A stretch of DNA of 64,000 nt from Microbacterium yannicii (GTDB lineage Bacteria > Actinomycetota > Actinomycetes > Actinomycetales > Microbacteriaceae), in NCBI RefSeq assembly GCF_024055635.1, contig NZ_JAMXMB010000025.1:62001-126000 (forward strand), read 5' to 3'. The position numbers and the translations under genes are program-made. Position 1 is the stretch's first letter. Every line of letters begins with the position of its first letter. Positions 61,198 to 64,000 of this stretch are shown in pieces. Below the pieces are notes generated by a model. The model saw nothing but the letters and a program-made list of their open reading frames with translations. It searched no databases and was not told the origin of the DNA.

Positions 61198-62835
61198 TTA
61201 GCGGCGGCCCTTGACGATCTTCTCCTGGTTGACATCCTCGGCCTCGGCAGCCGCGACCTCTTCGTGGCCCGGCTTGCCGATCGCCTGGCCCTTGCCGGCC
61301 TGGAACTCGAGGATGAAGTCGTCGGTCCGCTTCGTCAGCTCGGCGACGGTGTCGTCGTCGAGGACGTTCGTGTCGCGCAGGGTGTCGAGGATGCTCGTGT
61401 TGCGGCGGAGGTAGTCCAGCAGCTCGCGCTCGAACGACAGGACGTCCTCGACCTCGATCGAGTCCAGCTTGCCGTTGGTGCCGGCCCAGATCGAGACGAC
61501 CTGCTCCTCCACGGGGTACGGCGAGTACTGCGGCTGCTTGAGCAGCTCGGTCAGACGCGCGCCGCGGGCGAGCTGGCGACGGGATGCCGCATCCAGATCG
61601 CTCGCGAACATCGCGAACGCCTCGAGCGAGCGGTACTGGGCCAGCTCGAGCTTGAGCGTTCCCGAGACCTTCTTGATGGACTTGACCTGGGCATCGCCGC
61701 CGACGCGCGACACCGAGATGCCCACGTCGACCGCGGGACGCTGGTTGGCGTTGAACAGGTCGGACTGCAGGAAGATCTGGCCGTCGGTGATCGAGATCAC
61801 GTTGGTCGGGATGTACGCCGACACGTCGTTGGCCTTGGTCTCGATGATCGGCAGGCCGGTCATCGATCCCGCGCCCAGCTCGTCGGACAGCTTCGCGCAG
61901 CGCTCCAGCAGACGGGAGTGCAGGTAGAAGACGTCACCCGGGTAGGCCTCACGGCCCGGCGGGCGGCGCAGGAGCAGCGAGACCGCGCGGTACGCCTCGG
62001 CCTGCTTGGTCAGGTCATCGAAGATGATGAGGACGTGCTTGCCCTCGTACATCCAGTGCTGCCCGATCGCGGAGCCGGTGTACGGCGCGAGGTACTTGAA
62101 GCCGGCCGGGTCGGAAGCGGGGGCCGCGACGATGGTCGTGTACTCCATCGCACCGGCGTCCTCGAGCGCGCCCTTCACGGCCGCGATCGTCGAGCCCTTC
62201 TGGCCGATGGCGACATAGATGCAGCGCACCTGCTTGTCGACGTCGCCCGACTCCCAGTTCGCCTTCTGGTTGATGATCGTGTCGATCGCGATGGCGGTCT
62301 TGCCGGTCTGGCGGTCGCCGATGATGAGCTGGCGCTGGCCACGGCCGACCGGGATCATCGCGTCGATCGCCTTGATGCCGGTCTGCAGCGGCTCGTGCAC
62401 GCTCTTGCGCTGCATGACGCCCGGCGCCTGCAGTTCGAGGGCGCGACGGCCGGTGGTGGCGACCTCGCCGAGGCCGTCGATCGGGTTGCCGAGCGGGTCG
62501 ACGACGCGGCCCAGGTAGCCCTCGCCGACGGCGACCGAGAGCACCTCGCCGGTGCGCGTCACCTGCTGGCCGGCTTCGACACCGGAGAACTCGCCGAGGA
62601 CGACGACACCGATCTCGTGCTCATCGAGGTTCAGTGCGAGGCCGCTCGTGCCGTCGCCGAACGTCACGAGCTCGTTCGCCATGACACCGGGCAGGCCCTC
62701 GACGTGGGCGATGCCGTCTGCGGCGTCGACGACGGTGCCGACCTCGGTGGCCGCAGCCCCGGTGGGCTCGTAGGCGGCGACGAAGTCCTTCAGCGCGTCA
62801 CGGATGACGTCGGGGCTGATAGAGAGATCTGCCAT
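61198..62835 (-). CDS. atpA: ATP synthase alpha subunit
   Basis: This is the non-catalytic nucleotide-binding alpha subunit, 545 residues, with Walker [16 protein letters not shown], the [16 protein letters not shown] block and [20 protein letters not shown]. The extended acidic C-terminus ([20 protein letters not shown]) is typical of actinobacteria. The start is ATG at 62835, with a purine-rich AAGGAAAAC upstream. Confidence 0.98.
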   Translation of the reverse strand: MADLSISPDVIRDALKDFVAAYEPTGAAATEVGTVVDAADGIAHVEGLPGVMANELVTFGDGTSGLALNLDEHEIGVVVLGEFSGVEAGQQVTRTGEVLSVAVGEGYLGRVVDPLGNPIDGLGEVATTGRRALELQAPGVMQRKSVHEPLQTGIKAIDAMIPVGRGQRQLIIGDRQTGKTAIAIDTIINQKANWESGDVDKQVRCIYVAIGQKGSTIAAVKGALEDAGAMEYTTIVAAPASDPAGFKYLAPYTGSAIGQHWMYEGKHVLIIFDDLTKQAEAYRAVSLLLRRPPGREAYPGDVFYLHSRLLERCAKLSDELGAGSMTGLPIIETKANDVSAYIPTNVISITDGQIFLQSDLFNANQRPAVDVGISVSRVGGDAQVKSIKKVSGTLKLELAQYRSLEAFAMFASDLDAASRRQLARGARLTELLKQPQYSPYPVEEQVVSIWAGTNGKLDSIEVEDVLSFERELLDYLRRNTSILDTLRDTNVLDDDTVAELTKRTDDFILEFQAGKGQAIGKPGHEEVAAAEAEDVNQEKIVKGRR

Positions 62836-62913
62836 TGTTTTCCTTCGTTCATGGGGCCTCGGCCCCGAAAGCTCCGCGCGGTTCCTGTCTCGGCTCCGCG
62901 TGGGAAGTCTGTG

Positions 62914-63705
62914 TCAGCCGGCGAGCCGCTGACGGAGGTCGGCCAGTCGCGCCGACACGCTCGCGTCGATGACGTCGTCCGCGATCTGCACGCGCAGGCC
63001 GCCGACGACCGTCGGGTCGACGATGGTGTTCAGTGACACCGGCGTCCCGTAGCGCTTGGACAGGGCGGCGGTGAGCCGCTCGCTCTGCACCGCGTTCAGG
63101 GGCGCTGCGGCCACGACCGTCGCGACGGCCCGGTTGCGCTGGTCGGCGACGATGTCGGTCGCGCGCGTCAGCAGCTGGCGGATGCGTCGCTCGCGCGGCT
63201 GCTGGACGAGGGATGCCGCGATCAGCGTCGCCCCCGCGCTCGCGCGCCCCTTGAGCAGCGTCTCGACAAGCGCGCCCTTCGCGGCGGAGTCGCCCAGCCG
63301 ACGCCCGAGCGCGAGCTCGAGCTCGGGGTTCTCTGCCACCGTGCGCGTCAGGGCGAACAGCTCGGCCTCGACATCGGCGCCCGCGTCGGCGACCGCCGCT
63401 GCGCGCACCGCGAGCTCCTCGATGCCATCGACGAGATCGTCGGCCGATGACCAGCGCTGCTCGACGGCGGTCGTCAGCAGCGACGCCGTCGTGGGCTTCA
63501 CGGCCCTGCCGAACACATCGGCGACGACCTGACGACGGGCCTCGGCCGGCGCAGCCGAGTCGGCGAGCGCGCCGCTCAGCTGCGACGAGTCGCCCACGGC
63601 GCGCGCGACGGCGAACAGCTCGCCGGCGACGTCGAGGTCGACGCCCGACGCGGCGCGCAGCGCCGCCGTCGTCGCCGCGAGGGCCTGAGTGGACGCGCTG
63701 CCCAT
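62914..63705 (-). CDS. atpH: ATP synthase delta subunit
   Basis: This is the delta stator subunit, 263 residues, which links F1 to the peripheral stalk. It begins MGSASTQALAATTAALRAAS and ends SARLADLRQRLAG, with the conserved C-terminal RYGTPVSLNTIVDPTVVGGL and RVQIADDVIDASV. Length is normal for actinobacterial delta, which is longer than the E. coli form. The ATG overlaps the atpF stop (TAATG). Confidence 0.96.
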   Translation of the reverse strand: MGSASTQALAATTAALRAASGVDLDVAGELFAVARAVGDSSQLSGALADSAAPAEARRQVVADVFGRAVKPTTASLLTTAVEQRWSSADDLVDGIEELAVRAAAVADAGADVEAELFALTRTVAENPELELALGRRLGDSAAKGALVETLLKGRASAGATLIAASLVQQPRERRIRQLLTRATDIVADQRNRAVATVVAAAPLNAVQSERLTAALSKRYGTPVSLNTIVDPTVVGGLRVQIADDVIDASVSARLADLRQRLAG

Positions 63706-64000
63706 TACGCCTTCGCCCCTTCGGACTCTTCGAGCTCCGCGAGGAAGCGGTCGACGACGGCCTGAGCCTTCTTGTCGTCGGACAGCGTCTCACCGATCAC
63801 ACCGCCCGCGAGGTCGAGGGCGAGCGAGCCCACCTCGCTGCGCAGCGACACGAGCGCGGTCTGGCGCTCGGCCTCGATCTGGGAGTGTGCGGTCGTCGTC
63901 AGACGAGTGGCCTCCGCGGCAGCGGTCTCCCGCGCCTCGGCGACGATCTTCTTGCCGTCCTCACGGGCGGCATCGCGGATCTCACCGGCCTCCTGGCGAG
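63705..64000 (-). CDS. atpF: ATP synthase subunit b, 5' part beyond the window
   Basis: The last 97 or so residues are visible: a long helix rich in Glu, Ala and Arg (RDAAREDGKKIVAEARETAA; AHSQIEAERQTALVSLRSEV; GSLALDLAGGVIGETLSDDK), ending AELEESEGAKA. This is the peripheral-stalk coiled coil and the region that contacts delta. The membrane helix lies outside the window. The stop is TAA, overlapping the atpH start. Confidence 0.93.
   Translation of the reverse strand, partial: RQEAGEIRDAAREDGKKIVAEARETAAAEATRLTTTAHSQIEAERQTALVSLRSEVGSLALDLAGGVIGETLSDDKKAQAVVDRFLAELEESEGAKA

Overview
The window is very GC-rich and gene-dense. Gene content and order suggest an actinobacterium of the family Microbacteriaceae, most likely Microbacterium or a close relative. 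This is inferred from the MEP isoprenoid genes, the ECF42-type sigma factor with its DGPF partner, the short ATP synthase epsilon subunit, the many leaderless genes and the intergenic repeat families. No rRNA, tRNA, insertion sequence, prophage or CRISPR array was recognised, and no stretch over about 300 bp lacks a gene.

Layout: 1-5400 holds the 3' part of an NRDE-family gene, then a deoxyribose catabolism group on the minus strand (SorC-type regulator, deoC, a full aldehyde dehydrogenase and a truncated one). 5459-16067 is mostly the translation/transcription cluster on the minus strand: nusA, ylxR, infB, rbfA, then truB and ribF with small membrane proteins. mutY is inserted on the opposite strand, and a membrane-anchored lipase occupies the place where rimP usually lies. 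18247-29089 is a mixed housekeeping region: a DUF1206 membrane protein, two flavin-binding split-barrel proteins, a LOG-like protein, proS, a TetR repressor with a divergent small gene, benE, a phosphoesterase, a Nudix hydrolase, a kinase-like protein and ispG. 29227-34330 holds ltrA, a fused anthranilate synthase with a complete trp attenuator, and the ECF42/DGPF pair. 34445-41298 holds rseP, a YcnI-type copper pair, a second Mur ligase, dxr and a lipoprotein FKBP. 41433-47073 holds an acyltransferase, an OsmC protein, asparaginase, alanine dehydrogenase and an amino-acid permease. 47083-54706 holds an FtsK/EccC-like ATPase interrupted by a frameshift, a PP2C phosphatase and a heterodimeric ABC exporter. 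54846-58415 holds an aldo/keto reductase, two small membrane proteins, a 29-bp tandem array and yaaA. 58530-64000 is the ATP synthase operon (atpF to atpC), cut by the window edge.

Working together: DeoC yields acetaldehyde and glyceraldehyde 3-phosphate, and the adjacent dehydrogenase probably oxidises the aldehyde. dxr and ispG are two steps of the same isoprenoid pathway, and rseP, which often sits between them, is still nearby. Asparaginase, alanine dehydrogenase and the permease suggest amino-acid nitrogen use.

Four signals stand out: (1) a leader peptide with tandem Trp codons followed by an attenuator in front of the fused anthranilate synthase; (2) a single-base frame disruption in the FtsK/EccC-like gene; (3) about twenty genes sharing a -10-like hexamer exactly 6 nt before the start codon, implying leaderless mRNAs and fixing several starts; (4) two dispersed repeat families, mostly at 3' ends of convergent genes, one of which has become the C-terminal tail of an aldehyde dehydrogenase. 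The 9-mer GGATGCCGC also looks strongly over-represented.
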